Source: Austwickia chelonae NBRC 105200
Lineage (GTDB): Bacteria > Actinomycetota > Actinomycetes > Actinomycetales > Dermatophilaceae
Length of the DNA: 64,000 nt
Reading direction: 5' to 3'
Assembly: GCF_000298175.1 (NCBI RefSeq)
Contig: NZ_BAGZ01000016.1
Location: 174,621-238,620 of the forward strand
Part shown: positions 8,043 through 16,290 of the stretch, one piece after another
Layout of the letters: every line of letters starts with the position of its first letter
Numbering within the stretch: the stretch's first letter is position 1
Program-made: the position numbers and the translations under genes
The notes under the pieces: generated by a model
Databases searched by the model: none
What the model saw: only the letters and a program-made list of their open reading frames with translations
What the model was told of the DNA's origin: nothing

Positions 8043-8552
8043 ATGGTCCACGACCACCGCCCGTCCACCGGCCGGACGTGCCCCGCCACCGGCGCCCGCG
8101 TCGCCGCCCTGCTCTGCGGAGGACTCCTCATGACCGTCACCGGATGCATCGGACCCGGCGAGAACGCCGGACAACATCCCACCGGCCGAGACAGCACGGC
8201 GAGCGCACCGTCCACGAGCTCCTCGTCCACGAGCGCCTCGTCGACGGCCGTGCCGAGCCCGGTCGACACGAGCAGCGCCTATCTGCCCTCGCCGATCCCG
8301 GAGCTGCCCGACCCCGCCGCGCCGACCGGCCCCCTGGAAAGACTCACCGGCGTGGTCGGCGAAGGCACCGAGCGAGGGTGCACCCTGTTGCACCTCGGCC
8401 AGGGCGAGGCCGTCCTGCTGGTCGGGGGTGGCCCCCGGCTCGTTCCCGGGGCCCAGGTCGTCGTCGAGGGGCACCGCAGCCCGCAGCTGGCCACCACCTG
8501 CCAACAAGGGAGCCCGTTCGTCGTCGCCAGAGTCGTCGACCCCGCACCCTGA
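8043..8552 (+). CDS. small putative lipoprotein, function unknown
   Basis: A 169-residue product with a basic N-terminus, hydrophobic core (AALLCGGLLMTV) and lipobox VTGC (Cys35), so likely a cell-surface lipoprotein. A Ser/Thr-rich tether follows (about 50-85). The C-terminal 85 residues form one small domain (LTGVVGEGTERGCTLLHL onwards, ending VARVVDPAP) with two cysteines, resembling a small beta-barrel. I do not recognise a family. It diverges from the CPBP gene by 57 bp and converges on the subtilase gene; a strong inverted repeat follows its stop. The start at 8043 is the first ATG giving a signal peptide, but no clear ribosome site is visible. Confidence 0.6.
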   Translation: MVHDHRPSTGRTCPATGARVAALLCGGLLMTVTGCIGPGENAGQHPTGRDSTASAPSTSSSSTSASSTAVPSPVDTSSAYLPSPIPELPDPAAPTGPLERLTGVVGEGTERGCTLLHLGQGEAVLLVGGGPRLVPGAQVVVEGHRSPQLATTCQQGSPFVVARVVDPAP

Positions 8553-8612
8553 CCCCGCGCTCTGACCGCGCACCCGGACTGTCCGACCGTGACGACGTCC
8601 CCGGGACGCGGC

Positions 8613-8646
8613 GGACCGGTCGCCCCGGGAACGGGACGACCGGTCC
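8613..8646. terminator. stem-loop between convergent genes
   Basis: Arms 8613-8622 and 8637-8646 (GGACCGGTCG/CGACCGGTCC) are perfect complements, with further C/G pairs inside. It sits between the lipoprotein gene stop (8552) and the subtilase gene stop (8669), suiting a bidirectional terminator. No T-run. Confidence 0.6.
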
Positions 8647-8668
8647 GTTGTCACTCACCGGTGTCGGA

Positions 8669-11600
8669 TCACGACCACAACGCCGGCGGAGCCGTCACCA
8701 CCGGTGTGCCCGAGGGCGACGGCGGTGCCGTGGTCGGCGGAACAGGCGTCGGAACCGACGTGGTCGGGGTCGGTACCGGAGCCGTCGTCGGAGAGGTGGT
8801 CGTGCTCGTCGGCGACGGGGAAGGTTCCGTCTTCAGCACCGATCCGACGAACACATGGCCGATGCCGAGCACAGACCCTTCGGTGTTGACGACCTTCAAC
8901 TCGCCGAAGAGCTGACGCCCCTGGGCCACCTCGGACTTCGCGACCAGCTCCCCGGTGACCTTCATCTGCTCACCGGTCGCCAGGTCCTTCGGGGTCGAGG
9001 ACACCCGCAGGGTCCCCAAGGAGCTGCCGAAGTAGACGTCCAGGTAGTCGAACTGGGTTCCGCCCGGGGCACTGACCGCATAACCCTCCACGATGACCGT
9101 GTACGGGCCCGGCGCCGGGTTGATGAGGGTGACCGTCTCCTCGGAGTCGGCCTTGGCCGACTTGCCGACCTCGCGGCCGACGGCATTCTTCACAAAGAGG
9201 TCCAGGTCGGCGGTCTCGTCGGAGGGATTGCCGATCTTCACGTCCAAACGGCTCGCCCCGGCGGGGACGTCCACGGTGAAGGTCTTCTTCTCCTGGGCCT
9301 TGATCGTGGGTCGGGCCTTCGCCGAGGACCCCAGCGGGCCGCCCTGCGCGGTGACCTTCGCCGCACCCATGTCGTTGCGGACCGTCCAGGACAGGGGGAC
9401 CGGCTTGCCGATCACCGCGGTCTCGACCGTCTGGGCGGCCGGTTCCACCGAGACGCCCTGGGTCGCTGCGGTCAGCGTGAACGGGTTCTGTGTCGTCGGG
9501 GTCGTCCGCGCCGATTCGACCAGGAACTCCCAGACGCCCGGCATCGGGTTCTGGTAGGCCCGCGACGTCGGGTGGCACAGTTTCGCGTCGGTGTGGTTCG
9601 TGTAGCACGACGCCCGTCCGCTGGGTTTCTCCACGGGCAGCCCGTAGGGGTTCACCGCCAGGAAGCGGGTCAGCGAACCGGCGGCGATACCGGACAGGTT
9701 CACCTGGAGGTTCTTCGTCCCCTTGGGTACTGCGACGAACAGGCTCTGTGTGCGTACCCGCTCGACCGAGCCGGTCATCTTCTGGACGAAGGGCTTCTCC
9801 TTCAGCGAGGCTGCGGCGACGATCTCGGTCATCATCTGGCCGTCGAGCCAGGGGGTGGCCTCCACGTCGAGGTTCAGGATCGCCGAGTGGGCGCCCATCG
9901 TCTCGGGTTTGGCGGTCACCTTCACCTTGACGGGGGTGCCGACGGGCAGGTCGACCTGGGTCGGGGCGCTGAAGGTGCCGTCGTTGCCGACCCATTTCAG
10001 CTGGTGGCGGGACTGGTCGGCCGGGCCTGCGGTTCGTTTGACGACGACCTCGTAGGTCTTCTCCTCGCCGATCCGCTGGCCGCCCTCACCCTGGGAGCAC
10101 CGGTTGTACAGGCCTTCGCCCCGGTTCTTCACCTTCAGGGAGGCTGCCAGCGGGGTGCACACGGGGGCGCTGATCTCGTAGGCGTTCTCGGCCTTCGGGG
10201 ACTTGCTCAGGATGTCCCAGGCCTTGTCCACCCGGATGAGTCCGTTGCCCTGGGCCGCTGCTTCCAGGCCCGGGATGAACTGGGCTGTGCTGTAGATCGA
10301 CGTGCGCAGCTGTTTCGGGGTCACCGCGACGTCGGACTGGCGGGCGCCGGAGATCAGCAGGGTCGCCGCACCGGCTGCCTGGGGGCTGGACATCGAGGTG
10401 CCGTTGAACATGGCGTACCCGGCGGGAAGCGGGTAGCCGGCCTCGGGGACCGGTCCGCCCTCGAAGACCATCGGGATGGTGCTGATCGCCGAGCCGGGCG
10501 CGATGATGTCCGGTTTGAATCCGCCGTCCTCACGTGGCCCCCGGGAGGAGTAGTTCTGCGCCCAGAAGCTTGCGGTGACCTTCGCGCCGTAGTTGGCCAT
10601 CCAGGTGTCCTTGGAGGCGCCGGCGGCGACGCTGATCACGTCGGGAGCCACCGACGGGTCGCCCACCGTGTTCACCCCGGGTCCTTCGTTGCCGGCCGAG
10701 ACGAACAGTTGCACGCCGTACTCGTTGATCAACCGCTGGTACAGGTAGGAGCGGGTGTTGTTGCCGTCGTTCAGGGCGGGGAGTCCGCCGATGGACATGT
10801 TGACGATGTCCACCCGCTGGTTGGCGACCAGGTCGATCATGCCTTCGGACAGGGCCACCGAGGTGCAGCCGCCGGCGAAGACGCAGGCCTTGCTGGAGAC
10901 GATCTTCGCGCCCGGGGCGGCGCCGTTCATCTGGCCGCCGAACAATTTGTGGCCGGCGGCGATCCCGGCGACGTGGGTGCCGTGGGAGCTGGCGATGAGG
11001 CCGATGTTCACGAAGTCGGCCCGTTTTCCTTCGAATGTGGGACCGGCCGGTGTGAGGTCGACGTCCTTTCGGAACTCCACGACGAAAGGCATGCTCTCCC
11101 GGACGTCGGTCGCCGGGTCGTCCTTCCCGAAATGGCCGATGTCGAAACGTTCCTTGTACGGGCGCATCATCGCGTCGTCGGTGAAATCGTGGTTCGCATT
11201 GACGTCGACCCAGATGTCACCGGTGTTGTAGTCGTAAAGAATTCCCCACGAGCTGCTGTTGCTGCCGTCGCGGTCGAGATCTCCTTCGAATTCACGGCTG
11301 CCGTTGGCGGCCGATTCCCGGAAGACGTTGATCGCGAAGTCCGCGCCCGGGCGGTTCGGGAGTTTCCATTCCGCTCCGCCGAATTTCGCGGAGGACCCGC
11401 TCACCTTGGTGAGCATCGGGCGCCAGGTGCCGTCCGCTTCCGACAGCGGGTCGGTGGCGGTCACCCAGTTCACGATCTTGCGTTCACCGGTCGTGGTCTT
11501 CTGCAGTGCGGGATGGTCGAGGTCGACGCCGGAGTCGAGCACGCCGATGGTGGCCTGGCGTCCGTCGAAGGTCGGATGCGCCTTCCGGAAGGCGATCGCC

Positions 11601-12124
11601 CCGGTCTCGTTCGTGGGCATGTACGGATTCGAGTCCGGTGTGGAGGCGTTCGGCCCTGTCCACTGGCGGACGTTCTGGGCGCTCCCGCTGGGCTGGTCGG
11701 CGACCGGGACCGGGACGGTCAGCATCTCGTCCAGGTCGACCTTCTTGACCTGGGCGATCTTCGTCACCTTTCTCGCCGATGCGGTGTCCAGGGTGGCCCG
11801 GACGTAGCCGGTCTTCTCATGGACGTATCCCACCGAGGCGCCCAAGGACTTCAGCTGGCCGACGACTTCCTGGGTCTTGTCCTTGTCGGTCAAGGTCATC
11901 ACCGTGACCTTGGTCTTCCCGGACGATTCGGCCTCCAGCAACAGCTCCTGGCTGTGGGTACTCATCTTCTCGGCCTGGGGGGTGTCCTTCCCGCCCTCCG
12001 CCGTGAGGGTGACCGGTGCCACGGGAGTCGGTGTCGTCTCTGCCGAAGCCGTATTCATCCCGACGGCAGAAAGCCCCACGGCGAGTATCGCGGCAAGCCC
12101 GCGTCTCGTGGTGTGAACGCTCAC
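8669..12124 (-). CDS. large secreted subtilisin-like serine protease (peptidase S8)
   Basis: A 1151-residue exported protease. A Sec signal peptide (LAAILAVGLSAVGMNTASA) is followed by a propeptide-like region (about 30-150), then the S8 domain with the full triad: Asp197 in VLDSGVDLDHP, His381 in SSHGTHVAG, Ser577 in FNGTSMSSPQ, and oxyanion Asn479 in SAGNEGPG. A 180-residue insertion between Asp and His contains an acidic calcium-site-like GDLDRDGSNS. The long C-terminal part (from about 620) has beta-sandwich/pre-peptidase-like repeats, and the last 50 residues are a Pro/Thr/Ser stalk. It resembles the S8 plus long C-terminal-domain proteases of actinobacteria. No LPXTG motif is seen, so it is probably released or loosely wall-bound. 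It diverges from the PepSY-like gene at 12419. Confidence 0.93.
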   Translation of the reverse strand: MSVHTTRRGLAAILAVGLSAVGMNTASAETTPTPVAPVTLTAEGGKDTPQAEKMSTHSQELLLEAESSGKTKVTVMTLTDKDKTQEVVGQLKSLGASVGYVHEKTGYVRATLDTASARKVTKIAQVKKVDLDEMLTVPVPVADQPSGSAQNVRQWTGPNASTPDSNPYMPTNETGAIAFRKAHPTFDGRQATIGVLDSGVDLDHPALQKTTTGERKIVNWVTATDPLSEADGTWRPMLTKVSGSSAKFGGAEWKLPNRPGADFAINVFRESAANGSREFEGDLDRDGSNSSSWGILYDYNTGDIWVDVNANHDFTDDAMMRPYKERFDIGHFGKDDPATDVRESMPFVVEFRKDVDLTPAGPTFEGKRADFVNIGLIASSHGTHVAGIAAGHKLFGGQMNGAAPGAKIVSSKACVFAGGCTSVALSEGMIDLVANQRVDIVNMSIGGLPALNDGNNTRSYLYQRLINEYGVQLFVSAGNEGPGVNTVGDPSVAPDVISVAAGASKDTWMANYGAKVTASFWAQNYSSRGPREDGGFKPDIIAPGSAISTIPMVFEGGPVPEAGYPLPAGYAMFNGTSMSSPQAAGAATLLISGARQSDVAVTPKQLRTSIYSTAQFIPGLEAAAQGNGLIRVDKAWDILSKSPKAENAYEISAPVCTPLAASLKVKNRGEGLYNRCSQGEGGQRIGEEKTYEVVVKRTAGPADQSRHQLKWVGNDGTFSAPTQVDLPVGTPVKVKVTAKPETMGAHSAILNLDVEATPWLDGQMMTEIVAAASLKEKPFVQKMTGSVERVRTQSLFVAVPKGTKNLQVNLSGIAAGSLTRFLAVNPYGLPVEKPSGRASCYTNHTDAKLCHPTSRAYQNPMPGVWEFLVESARTTPTTQNPFTLTAATQGVSVEPAAQTVETAVIGKPVPLSWTVRNDMGAAKVTAQGGPLGSSAKARPTIKAQEKKTFTVDVPAGASRLDVKIGNPSDETADLDLFVKNAVGREVGKSAKADSEETVTLINPAPGPYTVIVEGYAVSAPGGTQFDYLDVYFGSSLGTLRVSSTPKDLATGEQMKVTGELVAKSEVAQGRQLFGELKVVNTEGSVLGIGHVFVGSVLKTEPSPSPTSTTTSPTTAPVPTPTTSVPTPVPPTTAPPSPSGTPVVTAPPALWS

Positions 12125-12418
12125 TGGCTGTCCTTATCTTCAGGGGCAGAAGGAATCCCCGAATGTCGACAGGGCTCGACATCGCTGGCTGCCCGAGTTA
12201 TTCATACTCTGCAGGCAGCCCGCCGCCCGGATAACGCCACACGACACAGGCAAACAAATCGTCAATTTTCGACAAGAACATTCCAGGAAACGATTCCAAG
12301 GCTCACAGCCCGGTCACAAGAACCTGATGGGCTCACCCAAGTCGGCGCGCCCACAGTGGATATCGAGCCGAGAAGACATCACCTCAGGCACCACCATCCG
12401 CTGACCGAAGGAATCATC

Positions 12419-13024
12419 ATGGCCACCAGGAAACATCTCATCTCCACTGCGGCTGCCGTCGTCGCCGCTCTCGCCGTCACCGGCGGGGCTGTCATGGCCA
12501 ATGCGTCCTCCTCTTCCGGTCCCGCTCCCAGCCCGGCACCGAGCACCAGCGCGTCCGCCCCGGCGAATCCCGACGCCCAGAACGGGCCCGGCGACGGCCG
12601 AGGACGAGACGGGCAGGGCAAGGGCCACGGCAAGGGCAAGGGTCACGGCAAGAAGCGGGGCACCGAGGTCACCGGGGACGAGGCCAAGAAGGTGACCGAC
12701 GCCGTCAAGGCGAAGGACTCCGCCGTGGAGGTCGTCCGGGTCGTCAAGAACCAGAAGGGCGACTACCGCGTCAAGGCGAAGAAGGACGGGAAACGCATCG
12801 GCTTCGCCGTCAGCTCCGACCTGAAGACCGTGACCGAGCGCACCGGCAAGGACAAGAAGGGGCGCGAGCGCCGTCGTCCCGGAGGCGAGGGGCGGGGACA
12901 CGGGCCCCGTCAGGACGGGCAAGGCCCCGGGGACGGGCAGGGTCGTCACCGTGACGGCGAGGTCCGTCCGCAGTCCGACCGTCCCGGGCAGGGGCAGGGT
13001 CGCCCTGACCGTCCTGTCGGCTGA
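12419..13024 (+). CDS. secreted basic protein with PepSY-like domain
   Basis: A 201-residue exported protein. GAAGGA lies 7 bases before the ATG. The signal peptide (STAAAVVAALAVTGGAVMANA) is followed by a Pro/Ser/Ala linker, a Gly-Lys-His tract (GQGKGHGKGKGHGKKRG, about 65-80), a PepSY-like domain (about 82-143: TGDEAKKVTDAVKAKDSAVE...KTV), and an arginine/glycine/glutamine-rich disordered tail. PepSY domains can inhibit or chaperone proteases, and a large subtilase gene diverges 295 bp away; a link between them is speculation. The divergent spacer 12125-12418 holds no other gene; a GGAA-ACGA-TTCC repeat occurs near 12292. Confidence 0.75.
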   Translation: MATRKHLISTAAAVVAALAVTGGAVMANASSSSGPAPSPAPSTSASAPANPDAQNGPGDGRGRDGQGKGHGKGKGHGKKRGTEVTGDEAKKVTDAVKAKDSAVEVVRVVKNQKGDYRVKAKKDGKRIGFAVSSDLKTVTERTGKDKKGRERRRPGGEGRGHGPRQDGQGPGDGQGRHRDGEVRPQSDRPGQGQGRPDRPVG

Positions 13025-13029
13025 TCCCC

Positions 13030-13069
13030 GACAGGGTGCGGCGCGGGGGACGTCGCACCGCACCCTGTC
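13030..13069. terminator. 12-bp stem-loop between convergent genes
   Basis: GACAGGGTGCGG (13030-13041) pairs perfectly with CCGCACCCTGTC (13058-13069). It lies just after the PepSY-like gene stop and before the stop of the convergent YhgE/Pip gene at 13091. It lacks a T-run, as is common for actinobacterial terminators. Confidence 0.7.
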
Positions 13070-13090
13070 GTCGAGGCAGGTCGGCCCGGG

Positions 13091-15103
13091 TCACAGCTCC
13101 AGGTCGGGTTTGATCCGCCGGGCGGTCCAGATCCGCAGCCGCAGGGCCGCCCACCGGGTGGCGATCATCGCGAGCAGCCAGTAGGCGAAGAGGACGGCGA
13201 TGATCATCGGCATCCGGTGCAGGGGGCCGCCGTACATGAGGTGGCGCAGTCCTTCGACGGCGTAACTCATGGGTGCCAGGTGGTGGACCACCTGCAGGGG
13301 TTCGGGCAGGGTCTGCCAGGGGAAGGTTCCACCGGCGCTGACCAGCTGCAGGACCATGAACACCAGGCCGACGAACTTGCCCACCGCGCCGAACCGGGCG
13401 GCCAGGGCCAGGAGGATCGACACGTAGACGCAGGACACCCCGATCAGGAAGAGCACCGTCGGGATGGGTTTGTCCATCTTGAATCCCAGCCCCCAACCGA
13501 TCAGCAGGAAGACGGCGACGGCCTGGCAGGTGCCCAACAGTGCCGGGGTCATCCAGCCGCTGAAGGCGATCCGCCATCCGGGCTGGTTGGCCACGACGGC
13601 GCGCAGCGAGACCGGCCGGACCACCAGGAACAGGGTGTAGGCGCCGATCCACAGGGAGAGCGCGAGGAAGAAGGGGGCCAGTCCGGCTCCGTAGTTCTCC
13701 GCTTCGGCGGCGGCGGCGCGTTCGATCGAGACCGGGGCGCCCATCACCTGAGCGGCGGCCGCACGTTGTTCAGGGGTCGTGGCGGGGATCTTCTCCACGC
13801 CGCTCTTCAGCCCGTCTCCCAGTTTGTGGGCGCCTTCGTCGAGTTTCTGGCTGCCCTGGAGGGCTTTGCCCGTCCCGTCGTGCAGTTTGTGGGCGCCTTC
13901 GTCGAGTTTCGCCAGCCCGGTGGTCATCTTCTGGGCGCCGTCGGCGAGTTTGGTCGACCCGGTGTGGGCTTCCTTGATGCCGGCGGACAGTTTGACGGAC
14001 GCGGTGGCCAGTTTGTCGGCGCCGTCGGCGAGTTTGGTCGATCCGGCCGACAGCTGGCTGAGTTTGCCCGAGGCGGAGGTCACCTTGCCGCTGACCGTGG
14101 TGAGTTTCCCGTCGACATCGGTGAGTGCTTTGCGGGCGGCCGTCGTCGCCTCGGCGATCACCGAATCAGGTTTGCCGGATTCCTTGTTGGCTTTGTCGAT
14201 GGCGTCGAGCCGGGCGACCAGGTCGGTCTTCAACGAGGCCCGTGAGAGGTCGATCTGTTTGGCGCCGTCGGCGAGCTGTTGTCCTGCGCTGGCGACCTGG
14301 GCGTTGCCGTCGGCGACCTTGCGGGCACCGTCGGCGAGTTGGCGGGTCTTCGAGGGCAGTTCGGCGGTGCCTTCGGCGAGTTTGCCCATGCCCTGGCTGA
14401 GTTTCCCTGCTCCTTGGGCGAGTTCCTGGCTGCCTTTGTGGGCCTTGGTGGTGCCGTCGACGAGTTTCTCGGTGCCGTCGCGGAGTTTCTTCTGGCCGTC
14501 GAGGAGTTTGGTGGTGCCTTCGGAGAGTTGGGCGGCGCCGTCGGAGGCGGAGGTGAGGTTGACGCGGACGGTGTTGAAGCCGTCGAGCATCTTGCTGGCC
14601 GTGGTGGAGGACAGTTTCGAGGCGATCGACTTGGTGATCTCGGCGATCACCTGGTTGGAGATGGTGCGGGTCAGATAACCGTTGGCGTCATTGGTGATCT
14701 GTTCCAGGTGTGCCTGCCGGGGATTGCCGGTGCCGACCGACGACAGGTCGGCGGAGAAACCGGCGGGGATGATGACGGCGAAGTGGTAGGTCTCGTCCTT
14801 GACGCCCTGGGTGGCGCTCTGCCGGTCGATGACCGACCAGTCGAATTTCTTCGTCTTGGCGAGCTGCTCGGCGATCTCCTTGCCGATCTGGATCCGTTCG
14901 CCGTTCGCGAGGGTGGTGCCCTGGTCCTCGGAGACGATGGCCGCGGGCATGCTCGACAGGCGCGCATAGGGGTCGCGGTTGGCGTACAGGTAGAGGCCCG
15001 CGTAGAGGCTGGGGATCAGGACGAGCGCCACGAGGGCGACCCTGATCATGGGCGCCGAGGTCAGGCGGAGCAGTTCCGCCAGGGCGAGTCGATGGCTCCT
15101 CAC
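13091..15103 (-). CDS. YhgE/Pip-family membrane protein with long repeat-rich extracellular domain
   Basis: A 670-residue membrane protein. The N-terminal helix and following segment (VLIPSLYAGLYLYANRDPY, then AAIVSEDQG) are the YhgE/Pip N-terminal signature. A long extracytoplasmic part (about 50-450) contains many degenerate copies of an L-x-D/E-G-A/T-x-K/Q repeat, visible in DNA as recurring gccgtcggcgagttt-like units between about 13800 and 14530, likely a helical stalk. The C-terminal third has five or six membrane helices like ABC-2 permeases. Relatives include phage infection protein Pip and type VII-associated YueB. The GTG start overlaps the stop of the upstream ATPase-like gene by four bases, so the two proteins are probably a complex. 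Confidence 0.9.
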   Translation of the reverse strand: MRSHRLALAELLRLTSAPMIRVALVALVLIPSLYAGLYLYANRDPYARLSSMPAAIVSEDQGTTLANGERIQIGKEIAEQLAKTKKFDWSVIDRQSATQGVKDETYHFAVIIPAGFSADLSSVGTGNPRQAHLEQITNDANGYLTRTISNQVIAEITKSIASKLSSTTASKMLDGFNTVRVNLTSASDGAAQLSEGTTKLLDGQKKLRDGTEKLVDGTTKAHKGSQELAQGAGKLSQGMGKLAEGTAELPSKTRQLADGARKVADGNAQVASAGQQLADGAKQIDLSRASLKTDLVARLDAIDKANKESGKPDSVIAEATTAARKALTDVDGKLTTVSGKVTSASGKLSQLSAGSTKLADGADKLATASVKLSAGIKEAHTGSTKLADGAQKMTTGLAKLDEGAHKLHDGTGKALQGSQKLDEGAHKLGDGLKSGVEKIPATTPEQRAAAAQVMGAPVSIERAAAAEAENYGAGLAPFFLALSLWIGAYTLFLVVRPVSLRAVVANQPGWRIAFSGWMTPALLGTCQAVAVFLLIGWGLGFKMDKPIPTVLFLIGVSCVYVSILLALAARFGAVGKFVGLVFMVLQLVSAGGTFPWQTLPEPLQVVHHLAPMSYAVEGLRHLMYGGPLHRMPMIIAVLFAYWLLAMIATRWAALRLRIWTARRIKPDLEL

Positions 15104-15720
15104 AGGGACACTCCGATGTGGTAGGTGTCTTCCAGACCCAGGATCCGGGCGGTGCTGGGGGTGCAGACGATGACGATGACCCGGTCCTCGGCGATCAGTT
15201 CACCGAGGGGGACCGCCCATTCTTCGACGTCGCCGCCCCACCGGTCGGGATGGGTGACCACGATCGCCTCGACGCCGTCCTCCATGAAGGCCAGTTCGGC
15301 CAGCCAGCCGGTGCGGCTGCCGTGCGGGGCCTGTTCCCACCGGGATTTGACGAGGTCGGCGGCGCCGCGTTCGGTGAGGAAGCGGGCGATGTCCCGGCGC
15401 CGGGAGGGTTGCCCGGCCAGGGCCAGTTCGTGTCCGATGACGGTGCGCACGTGCAGGCCGCCGTCGGGTTCGGTGACATCGGGCAGGTTGACCACGGCGA
15501 CCTTGCGACGCCGGAGCGCGGGGTCCGTGTCGCGGTTCCAGGCCACCTCGCCTCGGGAGAGTTTGACCCGTCCGGCCAGGGCCAGGGCGAATGTGGTGCT
15601 GCCGGGTCCGATCTCGCCTTCGACGACGGTGATCTGTCCGGCCTCGGCGATCATGCTCGTGGGCATCAGCAGGGGTTCGTGCAATCCGTCGAGCCCGATC
15701 TCCTTGGCCACCAATGCCAT
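15100..15720 (-). CDS. degenerate ABC-ATPase-like protein, partner of YhgE/Pip protein
   Basis: A 206-residue cytoplasmic protein with an ABC-ATPase-like start: ITVVEGEIGPGSTTFALALAGRVKLSRGEVAW has the layout of a Walker A loop and following strand, but the catalytic lysine is replaced (GPGSTT instead of GxGKST). No LSGGQ signature is visible and the Walker B region is weak (AIVVTHPD; VIVIVCT near the end). It is shorter than a normal ATPase subunit. Translationally coupled (GTGA overlap) to the YhgE/Pip gene, it is probably a pseudo-ATPase or regulatory partner of that membrane protein. GGAGAA precedes the ATG. Confidence 0.75.
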   Translation of the reverse strand: MALVAKEIGLDGLHEPLLMPTSMIAEAGQITVVEGEIGPGSTTFALALAGRVKLSRGEVAWNRDTDPALRRRKVAVVNLPDVTEPDGGLHVRTVIGHELALAGQPSRRRDIARFLTERGAADLVKSRWEQAPHGSRTGWLAELAFMEDGVEAIVVTHPDRWGGDVEEWAVPLGELIAEDRVIVIVCTPSTARILGLEDTYHIGVSL

Positions 15721-16079
15721 CGTGCGTTCTCCATCCTGTAGACATACGGATCGTCCACCGCCTGAGCGGTCTTCCTCGACTTCAGACGGTCGGTCGCTCT
15801 GAGCAGGGCGATCGGGCCGTCCGTCGGTGGTATCAGGTGCGGGGCCGTGAACTCCACAGGTTCTCCCAGCTCGCGACGCACCTGCCCATGGTGCCTGCGG
15901 CAGTTGGCTTTTCCCAATCCGCTCCGAAATCGGAAATAGAGTCCGTCCGCGCTGGTCGTCCTCCCTTCGGTAGCAGACTGGCCGGCAGGAGAACTTCCTC
16001 CGGGAAAGCTGCGGGCCGCAGGGTGGTCACAGTCCGCTGCCCGCCTCGTCGAGTTATTGCTAATCCATTGCAGTTCACA
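15721..16079. other. intergenic spacer upstream of riboswitch
   Basis: About 360 bp between the divergent ATPase-like gene and the cobalamin riboswitch. No convincing gene, RNA or repeat was seen; it becomes more AT-rich near 16055-16075 (tattgctaat), where the promoter for the riboswitch transcript may lie. Confidence 0.5.
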
Positions 16080-16205
16080 CCGTTCAGTGCAAAGATGAAG
16101 ATCTCCCTACGGGAGCTTCCGTACGACGCGAAGCCGGTGCGATCCCGGCGCTGTCCCGCAACGGTGATGCCCTGCCCCCAGGGACGAGCCCGGTCGCCGC
16201 CGGAC
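16080..16205 (+). promoter_or_regulatory. cobalamin riboswitch
   Basis: The leader of the importer operon contains the conserved cobalamin-aptamer core: AAGCCGGTGCGATCCCGGCG (16131-16150), CTGTCCCGCAACGGTGATG (16151-16169), and a B12-box-like GAGCCCGGTCGCCGCC (16186-16201). A small CTCCC-TAC-GGGAG hairpin precedes the core. The element ends about 85 bases before the GTG at 16291 and no obvious rho-independent terminator lies between, so translational control by hiding the GAAAGA ribosome site is likely. The outer boundaries are approximate. Such elements repress corrinoid synthesis, cobalt uptake or B12-independent isozyme genes when cobalamin is plentiful. Confidence 0.85.
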
Positions 16206-16290
16206 GGTCGATCGGCCACCCATCCGCGGCGTACGGAGACCGGCAGCGCAGCCACACACCGAGTCGTCGCGTTCCCTGAAAGACGACACC

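Noticed and set aside
8078..12418. Very long plus-strand open frame opposite the subtilase gene
   Set aside because: It is a shadow of the high-GC subtilase gene: Arg/Gly/His-rich, no family motif, no signal, while the minus strand carries a full catalytic triad and signal peptide.
13800..14530. Repeated gccgtcggcgagttt-like units, first taken for a tandem DNA repeat
   Set aside because: They are the coding trace of the L-x-D-G-A-x-K protein repeat in the YhgE/Pip protein, with degenerate codons, rather than an independent DNA repeat.
15666..15917. Short minus-strand frame upstream of the degenerate ATPase gene
   Set aside because: It overlaps the real gene in a different frame, has no ribosome site and no recognisable domain.
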